Positions 8,825 to 17,732 of a DNA stretch of 64,000 nt are shown here, piece after piece. The notes beneath the pieces were generated by a model. That model saw only the letters and a program-made list of their open reading frames with translations, was not told the DNA's origin and made no database searches. Position numbers and translations under genes: made by a program. The stretch is from contig CAWDHW010000019.1 of NCBI GenBank assembly GCA_963802205.1, forward strand, positions 14,823 to 78,822, written 5' to 3'. The DNA is from DYRB01 sp963802205 (GTDB lineage: Bacteria > Pseudomonadota > Gammaproteobacteria > Chromatiales > Chromatiaceae). The stretch's first letter is position 1; each line of letters opens with the position of its first letter.

Positions 8825-8949
8825 CAGGTGTAGCGCCGGTGGATAGGGTGCGGGTGCCCTCCTGCACAGGCCCCAGAAGTCATGCCACGCGCATGCGTAC
8901 CGAGCCTTCGCAGGCTGACTAAGCAAAGCCCATCCACCAGCGACACCTG
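8825..8949 (+). other. Long inverted repeat in the nrtA-nrtB spacer
   Basis: The spacer is bounded by CAGGTGTAGCGCCGGTGGAT (8825-8844) and ATCCACCAGCGACACCTG (8932-8949). They can pair as CAGGTGT-GC-GGTGGAT with a small bulge, enclosing about 87 nt of further foldable sequence. In mRNA this would be a large stem between the highly expressed binding protein and the permease. A role in differential stability or partial termination is an inference. There is no T-run. Confidence 0.6.
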
Positions 8950-8979
8950 AGCCTAAGTGCTTGTTACCCGGAGAACTGC

Positions 8980-9975
8980 ATGAATGACACCATTGCTGCC
9001 AAGGCCCTGAGCTTGCCGCGCCCCTCACCTGCCGCCCTGTCCCGGCTGGGCGAGATCCTGGTTCGCTCCGTCCTGGTCCCCTTCCTGGGCCTTGCCCTGT
9101 TCCTGGCGCTGTGGGGGGCAGGTGCCGCCCGAGTGGAGACCTCGCTGGGTCAGCTCCCGGGGCCAACGGCGGTCTGGAACCAGGCCGTCTCCCTGTACCA
9201 GGCCCACGCTGCTGAGCGGGCCAGGGAGGTGGAATTCTATGAGCGTCAGGCCGAGCGCAATGCCAAGCGCCTGGAGGCGGACCCCAAGGCTGAGATCAAG
9301 GTCCGCCCCTACACCGGTGCGCCAACCTTCCTTGACCAGATCGGCACCAGCCTGTGGACCGTGGCCGTGGGGTTCGTGCTGGCCTCCCTGATCGCCATAC
9401 CGCTGGGCATCCTGTGCGGCATGAGTGCGACGCTTTACTCCGCCATGAATCCCCTGATCCAGGTCTTCAAACCTGTGTCACCGCTCGCCTGGTTACCGCT
9501 GGTGACCATCATCGTCAGCGCCCTCTACACCAGCGAGGACCCCTGGCTCGCCAAGTCCTTCGTCATCTCGGCCATTACCGTAACCCTGTGTTGCCTGTGG
9601 CCGACGCTCATCAACACTACCGTCGGGGTGGCCACGGTGGACAAGGACCTGATGAACGTCAGCCGGGTGCTGCGCCTGTCCTTTGCCAAACAGACCTTCA
9701 AGATCATCCTGCCATCGGCGATGCCCATGATCTTCACCGGCCTGCGCCTGAGTCTGGGTATCGGCTGGATGGTGCTCATTGCGGCTGAGATGCTGGCCCA
9801 GAACCCAGGCCTGGGGAAGTTTGTGTGGGATGAATTCCAGAACGGCAGTTCCGAGTCCCTGGCGCGGATCATGGTCGCGGTGCTTACCATCGGTAGCCTG
9901 GGATTCATCTTGGACCGCGGCATGCTCTTGCTCCAGAGGCACTTCTCCTGGGACAAGCAAGCGGTATTGCGTTAG
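8980..9975 (+). CDS. nrtB: Nitrate-type ABC transporter permease
   Basis: 331-residue inner-membrane permease of the NrtB/SsuC family. The first helix is VLVPFLGLALFLALWGAG. An unusually long charged periplasmic segment (AAERAREVEFYERQAERNAKRLEADPK) follows, typical of the NtrB subgroup of proteobacteria. The transport core starts at TFLDQIGTSLWTVAVGF and has the EAA-like coupling loop LRLSFAKQTFKIILPSAMPMIFTGLRLSLG. TGCATG at the start is preceded by CCGGAGAAC, a good ribosome-binding site. It lies 155 nt after nrtA, with a large inverted repeat in between, and is followed by a REP pair and the ATPase. Confidence 0.92.
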   Translation: MNDTIAAKALSLPRPSPAALSRLGEILVRSVLVPFLGLALFLALWGAGAARVETSLGQLPGPTAVWNQAVSLYQAHAAERAREVEFYERQAERNAKRLEADPKAEIKVRPYTGAPTFLDQIGTSLWTVAVGFVLASLIAIPLGILCGMSATLYSAMNPLIQVFKPVSPLAWLPLVTIIVSALYTSEDPWLAKSFVISAITVTLCCLWPTLINTTVGVATVDKDLMNVSRVLRLSFAKQTFKIILPSAMPMIFTGLRLSLGIGWMVLIAAEMLAQNPGLGKFVWDEFQNGSSESLARIMVAVLTIGSLGFILDRGMLLLQRHFSWDKQAVLR

Positions 9976-9981
9976 CCGCGT

Positions 9982-10056
9982 GTAGGTCGGGCTTCAGCCC
10001 GACAGCGGTGCCGGCACTGACCCCTATAGCCCCGGTCGGGCTAAAGCCCGACCTAC
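9982..10056. repeat. REP-like inverted pair between permease and ATPase
   Basis: GTAGGTCGGGCTTCAGCCCG (from 9982) and GGTCGGGCTAAAGCCCGACC (from 10034) are each palindromic and are inverted relative to each other over about 22 bp. Sequences of this type (TAGGTCGGGCTTCAGCCCGAC) are dispersed repeats in many gammaproteobacteria. Inside an operon they often stabilise the upstream mRNA. Confidence 0.85.
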
Positions 10057-10078
10057 CGTTCGACCATCGAGGAATGCC

Positions 10079-10927
10079 ATGAGCGCCTATCTCAAGATCG
10101 ACCACGTCAGCATGACCTTCAAGACGGCGAAAGGCCCGCTCAAGGTCCTCGACGACGTGACCCTGGACATTGCCCAAGGGGAGTTCATTTCGCTCATCGG
10201 CCACTCCGGCTGCGGTAAGTCCACGGTGCTCAACGTCGTTGCCGGGCTGCTGCAGGCAAGCGAAGGCGGGGTCCTGCTCGAAGATCGGGAGGTGCGCGAT
10301 CCGGGGCCTGACCGTGCCGTGGTCTTCCAGCAGCATTCCCTGCTCCCCTGGCTCACGGTCTACGACAATGTCCGCCTGGCGGTGGACCAGGTCTTCGGAC
10401 GGACCAAGAACCGCAAGGAGCGCCATGCCTGGACACTGCACAATCTGGAATTGGTCCACATGGGTCATGCCCTGGACCGCCGACCGGGGGAGATCTCCGG
10501 AGGCATGAAGCAGCGTGTCGGCATCGCCCGGGCCTTGGCCATGGAGCCCAAGGTGCTGCTCATGGACGAGCCCTTCGGGGCCCTAGACTCTCTGACCCGT
10601 ACCCACATGCAGGACTCGCTCATGGAAATTCAGGGGCGGCTCAATAACACTGTCGTGATGATCACCCACGACGTCGACGAGGCGGTGTTGCTCTCCGATC
10701 GCATCGTGATGATGACCAACGGGCCTGAGGCCAAGGTCGGCCAGGTTTTGAACGTCGACCTATTGCGCCCCCGCGACCGTCTGGCGCTGGCAGAGGACCC
10801 GACCTACAACCACTATCGGGCCGAGGTGGTGAAGTTCCTCCACGAGCGCCACGCGCAGCCCGATGTGCCCGGAGCCAGATCCGTGGCCGCTGGACGGCCG
10901 AGGCTGCGGCTTGCCGTGAATCAATAA
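10079..10927 (+). CDS. nrtD: Nitrate-type ABC transporter ATP-binding protein
   Basis: 282-residue cytoplasmic ATPase of the NrtD/SsuB group. Walker A is IGHSGCGKSTVLNVVAG, the Q-loop is VVFQQHSLLPWLTV, the signature is ISGGMKQRVGIARAL, Walker B is KVLLMDEPFGALD and the H-loop is VMITHDVDEAV. It ends soon after the catalytic domain and has no C-terminal NrtA-like extension, unlike cyanobacterial NrtC. The next gene supplies such a domain as a separate protein. The start ATG 10079 follows GAGGAATGCC. Translation into the operon is separated from the permease by the REP pair. Confidence 0.94.
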   Translation: MSAYLKIDHVSMTFKTAKGPLKVLDDVTLDIAQGEFISLIGHSGCGKSTVLNVVAGLLQASEGGVLLEDREVRDPGPDRAVVFQQHSLLPWLTVYDNVRLAVDQVFGRTKNRKERHAWTLHNLELVHMGHALDRRPGEISGGMKQRVGIARALAMEPKVLLMDEPFGALDSLTRTHMQDSLMEIQGRLNNTVVMITHDVDEAVLLSDRIVMMTNGPEAKVGQVLNVDLLRPRDRLALAEDPTYNHYRAEVVKFLHERHAQPDVPGARSVAAGRPRLRLAVNQ

Positions 10928-11001
10928 CGGCCAACCGCCAGCCGGGAAACCCGGTTGCCTACGGCTAGCACAACCCAGCGCATCGAGCGAGGCGGCAGAC
11001 C

Positions 11002-12261
11002 ATGAGCATGATCCCCAACTGGCTGAGGCGCGCCGCCCACATTGGCGGCGGCGAGGCCCTGGAGAAGACCCGATTGAGCCTGGGCTTCATTCCGCTGACC
11101 GACTGTGCCCCCTTGGTCGTAGCCCTGGAGAAGGGCTGGTTCTCCAAGTACGGCTTGGAGGTGGTGCTCTCCAAGGAGACATCCTGGGCCAATATCCGCG
11201 ACAAGGTCTCCATCGGTATCCTCGACGGGGCACAGATGTTGGCCCCCATGCCCATCGCCAGCACCCTAGGGATTGGCCCGGTGGAAAAGCCGACCATCAC
11301 AGCCCTGTCCCTGGACCTCAACGGCAACGCCATCACCGTCTCCCGGTCCCTCTACGACCAGATGCGTGCCTTGGACCCCGTGGGTATGACGCGGAGGCCC
11401 TTTGGTGCCGAGCCGCTGCGCCGGGTCATCCAGGAACGCGCCATCCGCGGGGAGGAGCCGCTCACTTTCGCGGTGGTCTTCCCCGTCTCCACCCACGCTT
11501 ATCAACTGCGCTATTGGATGGGTGCGGCAGGCATTGACCCGGATCGCGATGTGCGCCTGCTCGTGGTGCCGCCGCCGCAGATGGTCAGTCAACTCAAGGC
11601 CGGCCACATTGACGGCTTCTGCGTCGGCGAGCCCTGGAACCAGGCAGCGGTAGCCCAGGGTCTGGGCCGCGTGCTCATTACCAGCTACGAGCTTTGGAAC
11701 AACGGCCCGGAGAAGGTGTTCGGGGTGAATCAGGAGTGGGCAGAGCAGTACCCCAACACCCACAGGGCCGTACTCATGGCCCTTCTGGGGGCGGCACGCT
11801 GGCTGGATGCCCACGAGAACCGTCCGCAGGTAGCGGAGATCCTGTCCCGCCCCGCCTACGTCAACGCCCCCAAAGAACTGATCGGGATGTCCATGACCGG
11901 AACCTTCCGCTATGGCCCAGACGAAGACCCGGTGGTGATGCCGGATTTCAACGTCTTTTTCCGCTTTGCGGCGAATTTCCCTTGGCGCTCCCACGCGGAA
12001 TGGTTTATTACCCAGATGGTCCGTTGGGGTCAGATCGAGGGTCAGGTAGACGTCTTCGCCAAGGCCGCTCGGGTTTATCGACCCGACCTCTATCGGGACG
12101 CCGCCGGTGCCTTGGGGCTCGCCGTACCCACCATCGACCGCAAGCCGGAGGGGATTCATGGGCGCGGCTGGACCCTGACCGACGCGACTGAGCCCCTGGC
12201 CATGGGTGCGGATCTCTTCTTCGATAGGGCTACCTTCGAGCCTGCGACGCCCCTGGCCTAG
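11002..12261 (+). CDS. nasS: Cytoplasmic NrtA homologue, NasS-type nitrate sensor
   Basis: About 419 residues, clearly homologous to the nrtA product along its length (LSLGFIPLTDCAPLVVALEKGWF, ILDGAQMLAPMPIA, VPPPQMVSQLKAGHIDGFCVGEPWNQAAV, PDFNVFFRFAANFPWRSHAEW). It has no signal peptide: the N-terminus MSMIPNWLRRAAHIGGGEAL is polar. Cytoplasmic NrtA homologues of this kind are NasS, which binds nitrate and holds the ANTAR antiterminator NasT inactive, or the regulatory C-terminal domain of NrtC. The tandem hexaloop leader upstream of the operon favours NasS. No nasT is visible next to it. It is 74 nt downstream of the ATPase, with a small CCGGG/CCCGG hairpin in the gap. Confidence 0.82.
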   Translation: MSMIPNWLRRAAHIGGGEALEKTRLSLGFIPLTDCAPLVVALEKGWFSKYGLEVVLSKETSWANIRDKVSIGILDGAQMLAPMPIASTLGIGPVEKPTITALSLDLNGNAITVSRSLYDQMRALDPVGMTRRPFGAEPLRRVIQERAIRGEEPLTFAVVFPVSTHAYQLRYWMGAAGIDPDRDVRLLVVPPPQMVSQLKAGHIDGFCVGEPWNQAAVAQGLGRVLITSYELWNNGPEKVFGVNQEWAEQYPNTHRAVLMALLGAARWLDAHENRPQVAEILSRPAYVNAPKELIGMSMTGTFRYGPDEDPVVMPDFNVFFRFAANFPWRSHAEWFITQMVRWGQIEGQVDVFAKAARVYRPDLYRDAAGALGLAVPTIDRKPEGIHGRGWTLTDATEPLAMGADLFFDRATFEPATPLA

Positions 12262-12391
12262 CTGGTCTGGCTGGGGGCTAGCCCCCGCCTTGACCTGCGT
12301 CGGGAGCGGCAGTGTCGGGGTGCATCGGACAACGCACGCTGACCCCTGCACCAAGCCGCTGTTTGTTCACCAAGCACAGCGGAGATAACTC

Positions 12392-12475
12392 ATGGCCGAC
12401 ACCGGCATCCTGACGAAACCCGGTGCCGCCCAGGGAACAAGGGCCGGCGGCTCATTGGGCAGAAGCCGTCCCTGA
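12392..12475 (+). CDS. Possible 27-residue ORF or truncated gene start
   Basis: ATG 12392 is preceded by GGAGATAACTC, a better ribosome-binding site than most genes here. The frame (MADTGILTKPGAAQGTR...) stops after 27 codons. It lies where a nasT or reductase gene might be expected after nasS. I recognise no family. It may be a leader peptide, chance, or the remnant of a deleted operon gene. The rest of 12262-12508 holds only a perfect palindrome GGGGGCTAGCCCCC at 12273-12286. Confidence 0.25.
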   Translation: MADTGILTKPGAAQGTRAGGSLGRSRP

Positions 12476-12508
12476 AGTGCCGTGAGGTCCAGCCCGACCG
12501 CATCCCCC

Positions 12509-13264
12509 TCAAGTGGCCGCTTCGGCCGGGCCGGGCCCGAGCGGAAAACACTCCCCGGCCCCCGCGATGCGGAACCCATCCCTGGCAATGCACTCCCCCG
12601 CCACCTCGGACTCGTAGTGGTAAAAGACCATCCGCCGCCACTGTTCTTCCTTGTACTGGGCGCGGATGTCGGCAAGTCCTGTGTGGGAGGGGTTTCCGCT
12701 CAGGGCACAGTCGTGGAAGATGGGCTCACCCTGGCTGGCATAGCGGTTGAGGACCTCGGGGATGGGGCGGGTGTCCCCGGTGTAGAGGAAACGCCCCTGG
12801 AGGGCCAGGCCGAAGGCGGAGAGCCAGTCGTGGTGACGGACCGGGAAGCAGTCGAAGTAGAGGTCCAGGTGCCAAAAGCGCTCCGAGACCGGGACGAGCC
12901 GGAAGACGTCCCAGAAGTTGCGCCCGCCCTCCGCCAGAAGGTTGGGGTAGTCGGCCAGGCGCCGCTGGAGCACGGGGACCAGGGCGACCGGAACGAACAG
13001 CATCGGGGGTTGCGGTGGCGGCTGGGTGGTCGCCAGGCGGTAGAAGAGCCCCTCCAGACCGGCGATGTGGTCGAGGTGCGCATGGGTGATGAACAGGGCC
13101 GGGGGCAGGGCCCCATAACGGCTCAGGTAGGTATGCAACGTATCCGGACCGCAGTCGATGAGCAGCAGCGGCGCGCCGTCGCGCTCCAGCACCGCCGCGG
13201 AGGAGCCCAGGGAACGGGCATTGGCATTGCCGACGCCAAGAAACCTCAGTGTAAACTCGGCCAT
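12509..13264 (-). CDS. MBL-fold metallo-hydrolase, RNase Z-like
   Basis: 251 residues starting at ATG 13264 (MAEFTLRFLGVGNANARSLGSS), preceded by GGGGAGCAAGTGG. The metallo-beta-lactamase zinc motif THAHLDHIAGLEG and later residues LYTGDTRPIPEVL (Asp bridging the metals), HDCALSGNPSHT and YHYES (His) are in the order of ribonuclease Z/arylsulfatase-type proteins. It lacks the long flexible arm expected of true tRNase Z, so a phosphodiesterase or other hydrolase is equally possible. The open frame extends upstream to 13369 but that part is not family-like. Convergent with the nrt operon. Confidence 0.85.
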   Translation of the reverse strand: MAEFTLRFLGVGNANARSLGSSAAVLERDGAPLLLIDCGPDTLHTYLSRYGALPPALFITHAHLDHIAGLEGLFYRLATTQPPPQPPMLFVPVALVPVLQRRLADYPNLLAEGGRNFWDVFRLVPVSERFWHLDLYFDCFPVRHHDWLSAFGLALQGRFLYTGDTRPIPEVLNRYASQGEPIFHDCALSGNPSHTGLADIRAQYKEEQWRRMVFYHYESEVAGECIARDGFRIAGAGECFPLGPGPAEAAT

Positions 13265-13657
13265 CCACTTGCTCCCCTTTCTCCACACTGAGCCCTGTGG
13301 CAAGCTCTCCACGGACGCAGTCGCCTGAACTGTTCCTGAGCATACCTGACAATGCCCGCTGGGAACCAACTACGCTGCGGTTGGTTGTGACGGTACGCCA
13401 TCGACTGCCGGGGCGGAGATGCCGCGGGCAGGCGGCATCGATGCTCAACTCCGGTGGTTGGGGCACTGTGCTTAGGCACCGCGACTTGCCGCAGCCATCT
13501 TTCGGCCGCCGTTTCTCGCCAGGGTCGCTCCTGCGCTTTGGCGGTCAGACGCGGCTCTGCCTCGTTCGTCCCCGGCCCTACGTCGTCACAGTTCCGTAAC
13601 CGCACATCCATAAACTGGCGGGATTGTTCCAGACCAACCCCAGGGGGCGCACCTGCC
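13265..13657. other. Intergenic region between MBL gene and phoB
   Basis: 393 bp between divergent genes. It must contain both promoters, but I cannot point to a convincing -35/-10 pair or a clear Pho box. No further gene seen. Confidence 0.5.
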
Positions 13658-14344
13658 ATGCCGACCATACTCATCGTCGATGACGAACCGGACATTCGGG
13701 AGGTCATCCGCTTCGCCCTCGAGGGGGCGGGCATGCGTGTGTTGGAGGCGGGCCACGCCGACGACGCCCGCCGGATTCTGGCGGCCGAGGCCCCGGACCT
13801 GCTGCTGCTGGACTGGATGCTCCCCGGGCGTTCCGGGCTGGAACTGGCCCAGCAACTCAAGCAGGGCGCGAAGACCCGGACCCTGCCGATCATCATGGTC
13901 AGCGCCCGGGGGGAGGAGGAGGATCGGATTCGCGGGCTCGAAACCGGGGCCGACGACTATGTCACCAAGCCCTTCTCGCCGCGGGAACTGGTGGCCCGGG
14001 TCAATGCCGTGTTGCGCCGCGCCAGGACCGAGGAACAGGCGGAGAAGATCGAGATCGGCGGTCTGGCCATCGACCACGTCAGCCGCAGGGTCAGCGCCCA
14101 TGGCCAGCACATCGACATCGCCCCCACCGAGTACCGTCTACTCTATTTCTTCATGACCCACGCCGACCGCGCCTTTTCCCGTTCGCAACTCCTGGACCAG
14201 GTCTGGGGCGACCAGGTCTATGTGGAGGAGCGCACGGTGGATGTGCATGTGCGCCGCCTGCGTAAGGCCCTGGAGGCATCCGGGCACGACGGTCTGCTCC
14301 AGACGGTGCGCGGCGTTGGCTACCGCTTGTCCGACAAGCCCTGA
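13658..14344 (+). CDS. phoB: OmpR/PhoB-family response regulator
   Basis: 228 residues. The N-terminal receiver domain has the acidic pocket (ILIVDDEPD), the phosphoacceptor in LLLLDWMLPGRSG, the switch VSARGEEEDRIRG and the KPFSPREL lysine. The C-terminal winged helix has APTEYRLLYFFMTHADRAFSRSQLLDQVWG and RTVDVHVRRLRKAL, the PhoB pattern. In the family this activates phosphate-starvation genes after phosphorylation by PhoR. ATG 13658 is used because the receiver starts there. The kinase gene follows 1 nt after the stop, so the two form an operon. Assignment to phosphate, rather than another signal, rests on resemblance and on the kinase type. Confidence 0.9.
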   Translation: MPTILIVDDEPDIREVIRFALEGAGMRVLEAGHADDARRILAAEAPDLLLLDWMLPGRSGLELAQQLKQGAKTRTLPIIMVSARGEEEDRIRGLETGADDYVTKPFSPRELVARVNAVLRRARTEEQAEKIEIGGLAIDHVSRRVSAHGQHIDIAPTEYRLLYFFMTHADRAFSRSQLLDQVWGDQVYVEERTVDVHVRRLRKALEASGHDGLLQTVRGVGYRLSDKP

Positions 14345-14345
14345 A

Positions 14346-15751
14346 ATGGCAGCACCCACCGGATCTGGCGAGGGGGGCTGGGGGCTGACGGGCGGGCGCG
14401 AGGCCCTGCGGCAGGAATTGGGGCTCCTCCTTGCCCTTGCCGGCATCGCCCTTGCGGCGGCCCTGATGGGGTTTGAATGGGGCCTGAGTTGGTTGCTGGC
14501 CCTGCTGGGCTATCTGGGGCGCAATCTGTTTCATCTGCTGCGCCTGTCCAGCCTGATCCGGCGTCGCCACACCCTGGCCCCGCCCTTTCCCCACGGCCTC
14601 TGGGGCGAGATCTACCGCACCATTGCCCAGCACCAGGCGCGTCGGCGTAAGTGGCGCAAGCGCCAGATCCGCTTCACCCGGCGCTTCCGCGAGGCGGCGG
14701 ACTCGGTCCCGGATGCCCTGATCATCCTCGACCGCTCCCAGCGGATCGAGTGGGCCAACCCCGCCGCCGCGCCGCTGCTGGACGTGCAGTGGCCGCGGGA
14801 TCGCGGTCGGCCCCTGGTGGAGGTCCTGGGGCAGCCGCAGTTGGCCGAGCTCATCGAGACCGGGGACTACAACCTCCCCAGCGACCTGGCCCCGCTGCAC
14901 AATCGCGCCATCATGCTGACCCTGCGTGCCGCGCCCTTCGGCGACCGCAAGCGCCAGCGTCTGGTGGTGGCCCGGGACAGCACCAAACTCTACCACCTCA
15001 ACCTGATCCGTCGCGACTTCGTCGCCGATGCCTCCCATGAGCTGCGCACTCCGCTCACCGTGGTCGCAGGCTTCCTCGAGACGCTGGCGGATGCCCCCAG
15101 CACCCCCGCCAATCACCGCCGCCCTTTAGAGTTGATGCGCAAACAGAGCGAGCGCATGCGCACCATTATCGAGGACCTGCTGACCCTCTCACGCCTGGAG
15201 ATGGACGAGCGCCCCACGGATCTGGTCCCGGTGGACGTGGCCGAGGACCTGCGCCTGATTCTCCATGAGGCCCAGGCCCTGGGGGCCGAACACCGCGTCG
15301 AGATCGAAATCGACCCCGGGCTCCGGCTGATCGGCAATTCGGTAGAGCTGCGCAGCGCCTTCTCCAACCTCATCTACAACGCCGTCAAGCACACCCCCGC
15401 CGGGAGCCGGATCCGGGTCACCTGGCGCCTGGAGGCCCAGGGCCCCTTTTTGCCGTGCAGGACAACGGCGAGGGTATCGCGGCCGAGCACATCCCCAGGT
15501 TGACCGAGCGCTTCTACCGGGTGGACAAGGCCAGGTCGCGGGAGTCCGGCGGTACCGGGTTGGGGCTCGCCATCGTCAAGCATGTCCTCAACCGCCATCA
15601 AGCCCGCCTCATCATCGCCAGCGAGCCCGGACGCGGCAGCACCTTTGCCTGCCGCTTCCCCCGCGAGAGCGCTGTGCATGAGGGCCCGACGGCCGCCCCG
15701 GTGCGGGGGACCCGAGGCGGCCGCGCCCTCCGGCACACCCGATCAGCCTAA
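14346..15751 (+). pseudogene. phoR: PhoR-type sensor histidine kinase, one frameshift
   Basis: Membrane histidine kinase paired with phoB. Two short hydrophobic segments (LGLLLALAGIALAAALMGF, GLSWLLALLGYLGRNLFHLL) are followed by a PAS domain (VPDALIILDRSQRIEWANPAA) and the H-box ADASHELRTPLTVVAGFLETL. The N-box is FSNLIYNAVKHTP. Just after it, in CCCCTTTTT at 15446-15454, one base is missing: the first frame ends at 15503, while AVQDNGEGIAAEHIPRLTERF, GGTGLGLAIVKHVL (G2 box) and the tail run in another frame to 15751. Adding one base to the homopolymer restores a normal kinase of about 468 residues, so a sequencing error is likely. The overlap with phoB suggests translational coupling. Confidence 0.88.
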
Positions 15752-15981
15752 AGGACTCGGGGCGGCGGGTACGCGGATACATGCAGCCCTTGCTCCTCTA
15801 CGGGACAGGCTGGAAAAATCGACAGGAATGATCCACTGACTCCCAGCCGCAATCCGGCTGTGTCCCCATCCCCTGCTCGACGCCGCGTCTTGGCCGGTCT
15901 CGCCCTCATGGAGGAGGGGTCCGTGCGGAGGGCGCCACTCCTCTAGAGCCGAGCGAGCAAAGGAATACTTGCCAAGGTGGC

Positions 15982-17073
15982 TTAGACATTAAAGCGGAAA
16001 TGGATGACGTCGCCGTCCTTGACGACGTATTCCTTGCCCTCGGACCGCATCTTGCCGGCCTCTTTGGCCCCCTGCTCCCCCTTGCAGGCGATGAAGTCGT
16101 CATAAGCGATGACCTCGGCGCGGATGAAACCGCGTTCGAAGTCCGAATGGATGACCCCTGCCGCCTGGGGGGCCTTAGCCGATTTTGGGATGGTCCAGGC
16201 ACGAACCTCCTTGGGACCGGCGGTAAAGTAGGTCTCCAGGCCAAGCAGCCGGTAACCGGCCCGGACCACGCGGTTCAGCCCGGGTTCGTCCAGCCCCAGG
16301 TCCGCGAGGAAGGCCCCGCGCTCGTCCTCCTCCAGCTCGACGATCTCGGCCTCGATAGCGGCGCATACCGGCACAACCAGGGCCCCCTCGCGTTCGGCCA
16401 GGCTGCGCACCGCATCCAGGAAGGGGTTGTCCTGGAAGCCGTCTTCGGCGACGTTGGCGATGTACATGGTCGGCTTGTTGGTGAGCAGGAAGAGGTCGCG
16501 GATCTCGGCCTGCTCGTCGGCGCTTAAGGATAGGGCGCGTACCGGCTGCCCGGTGTCGAGCTGGGCGCGGACTCGCTCCAGCAATTCCTTGCGCACCAAG
16601 GCCTTCTTATCGCCGACCTTGGCGGCGCGGGCGGCGCGGTCCAGGGCCTTCTCGACGGACTCCAGGTCCGCCAGGGCAAGTTCGGTGTCGATGACCTCGA
16701 TGTCCCCCAGCGGATCGATCTTACCGGCGACGTGGATCACGTCGTCGTTCTCGAAGCAGCGCACCACATGGGCGATGGCATCGGTCTCGCGGATGTTGGC
16801 GAGGAACTTGTTGCCCAGCCCCTCGCCCTTGGAGGCCCCGGCCACCAAGCCCGCGATGTCTACGAAGGACATGCTGGTGGGGAGTACCGCCTGGGGTTTG
16901 ATGATGGCGGCGATCACATCGAGCCTCGGGTCTGGCAGGGGTACCACGCCGACGTTGGGGTCGATGGTGCAGAAGGGGTAGTTCTCCGCCGCGATGGCCG
17001 CCTTGGTCAGGGCGTTGAAGAGGGTGGACTTGCCGACGTTCGGCAGGCCCACGATGCCGCATTTGAATCCCAT
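15982..17073 (-). CDS. ychF: Redox-regulated ATPase YchF (Obg family, OLA1-like)
   Basis: 363 residues, full family length. G1 is GLPNVGKSTLFNALTK, G3-like FVDIAGLVAGASKGEGLGN, and the specificity region TNKPTMYIANV is of the NxxE type that favours ATP over GTP. The C-terminal TGS domain ends YVVKDGDVIHFRFNV. A ribosome-associated ATPase implicated in translation-quality and oxidative-stress responses. It often follows pth; here the upstream neighbour is a divergent cytochrome gene. Convergent with phoR; the 230 bp between them show no other gene. Confidence 0.97.
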   Translation of the reverse strand: MGFKCGIVGLPNVGKSTLFNALTKAAIAAENYPFCTIDPNVGVVPLPDPRLDVIAAIIKPQAVLPTSMSFVDIAGLVAGASKGEGLGNKFLANIRETDAIAHVVRCFENDDVIHVAGKIDPLGDIEVIDTELALADLESVEKALDRAARAAKVGDKKALVRKELLERVRAQLDTGQPVRALSLSADEQAEIRDLFLLTNKPTMYIANVAEDGFQDNPFLDAVRSLAEREGALVVPVCAAIEAEIVELEEDERGAFLADLGLDEPGLNRVVRAGYRLLGLETYFTAGPKEVRAWTIPKSAKAPQAAGVIHSDFERGFIRAEVIAYDDFIACKGEQGAKEAGKMRSEGKEYVVKDGDVIHFRFNV

Positions 17074-17252
17074 GGGGTTTCCCTGGCTGCAAAAAGGCCA
17101 AGATGTTACCGGATCGCGGCCCGGCGGCCCAGTTGCAGATGCTCTGGCCGAAATCCACCCGGAAGGGTGGATCGCATGCCCGTCGCCCCCATACTCTCTC
17201 GCCCCGGCGTATCGCCCCGGGGCCGCGCCGATCCCAAACCCCTGGAGCCTCC

Positions 17253-17687
17253 ATGCTGACTCAGTCCCACCGCAACCGGCTGGCCACGACCCTGGCCTTC
17301 GCCCTCATTGCCATACCCGGACTCACCGGGTGTGGCCGCGATCAGCCCGCCGCCGAGGCGGGTCCGGAGTTGCCCCTTCTCGACGGTGACCGCCTCGAAG
17401 CCGGTCGTACCCTGTGGATGGGGACCTGCCGCGCCTGCCATCTGATGGGCGTCGCCGGTGCCCCGGCGCTTACCAATTTTGCGGAATGGGACCAGCGCCT
17501 GCCCAAGGGCCTGGACGCCCTGCAGCAGAGCGTTCTGAACGGCATCCGGGGCCCAGACGGTCAGTTCCGGATGCCACCCCGTGGCGGCAACCAGCGCCTG
17601 TCCGATGAACAGGTGCGTCTGGCGCTGGAGTACAAGGTCGCCGCCATCCAGGCCCTCCAGGGTCAGACCAGGCAGGGCCTCAACTGA
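17253..17687 (+). CDS. Class I c-type cytochrome lipoprotein (cytochrome c5-like)
   Basis: 144 residues. The N-terminal signal ends in a lipobox (LIAIPGLTGCG), so the mature protein is probably anchored to a membrane on the periplasmic side. One heme site CRACH and a distal methionine ligand in GQFRMPPRGGNQRLSDEQV give a single heme domain of the c5/cbb3-accessory kind. It would shuttle electrons to an oxidase or to photosynthetic partners; which one cannot be seen. ATG 17253 follows GGAGCCTCC, and the frame upstream is not signal-peptide-like. Divergent from ychF and convergent with the ammonium transporter. Confidence 0.88.
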   Translation: MLTQSHRNRLATTLAFALIAIPGLTGCGRDQPAAEAGPELPLLDGDRLEAGRTLWMGTCRACHLMGVAGAPALTNFAEWDQRLPKGLDALQQSVLNGIRGPDGQFRMPPRGGNQRLSDEQVRLALEYKVAAIQALQGQTRQGLN

Positions 17688-17732
17688 TGCGCCGGCCGGT
17701 CGGCGGGGCACTGGCCCCGCCTTCGACCGCCA

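Noticed and set aside
13265..13657. Pho box upstream of phoB
   Set aside because: Only weak CTGAxCA-like repeats; not convincing enough to annotate.
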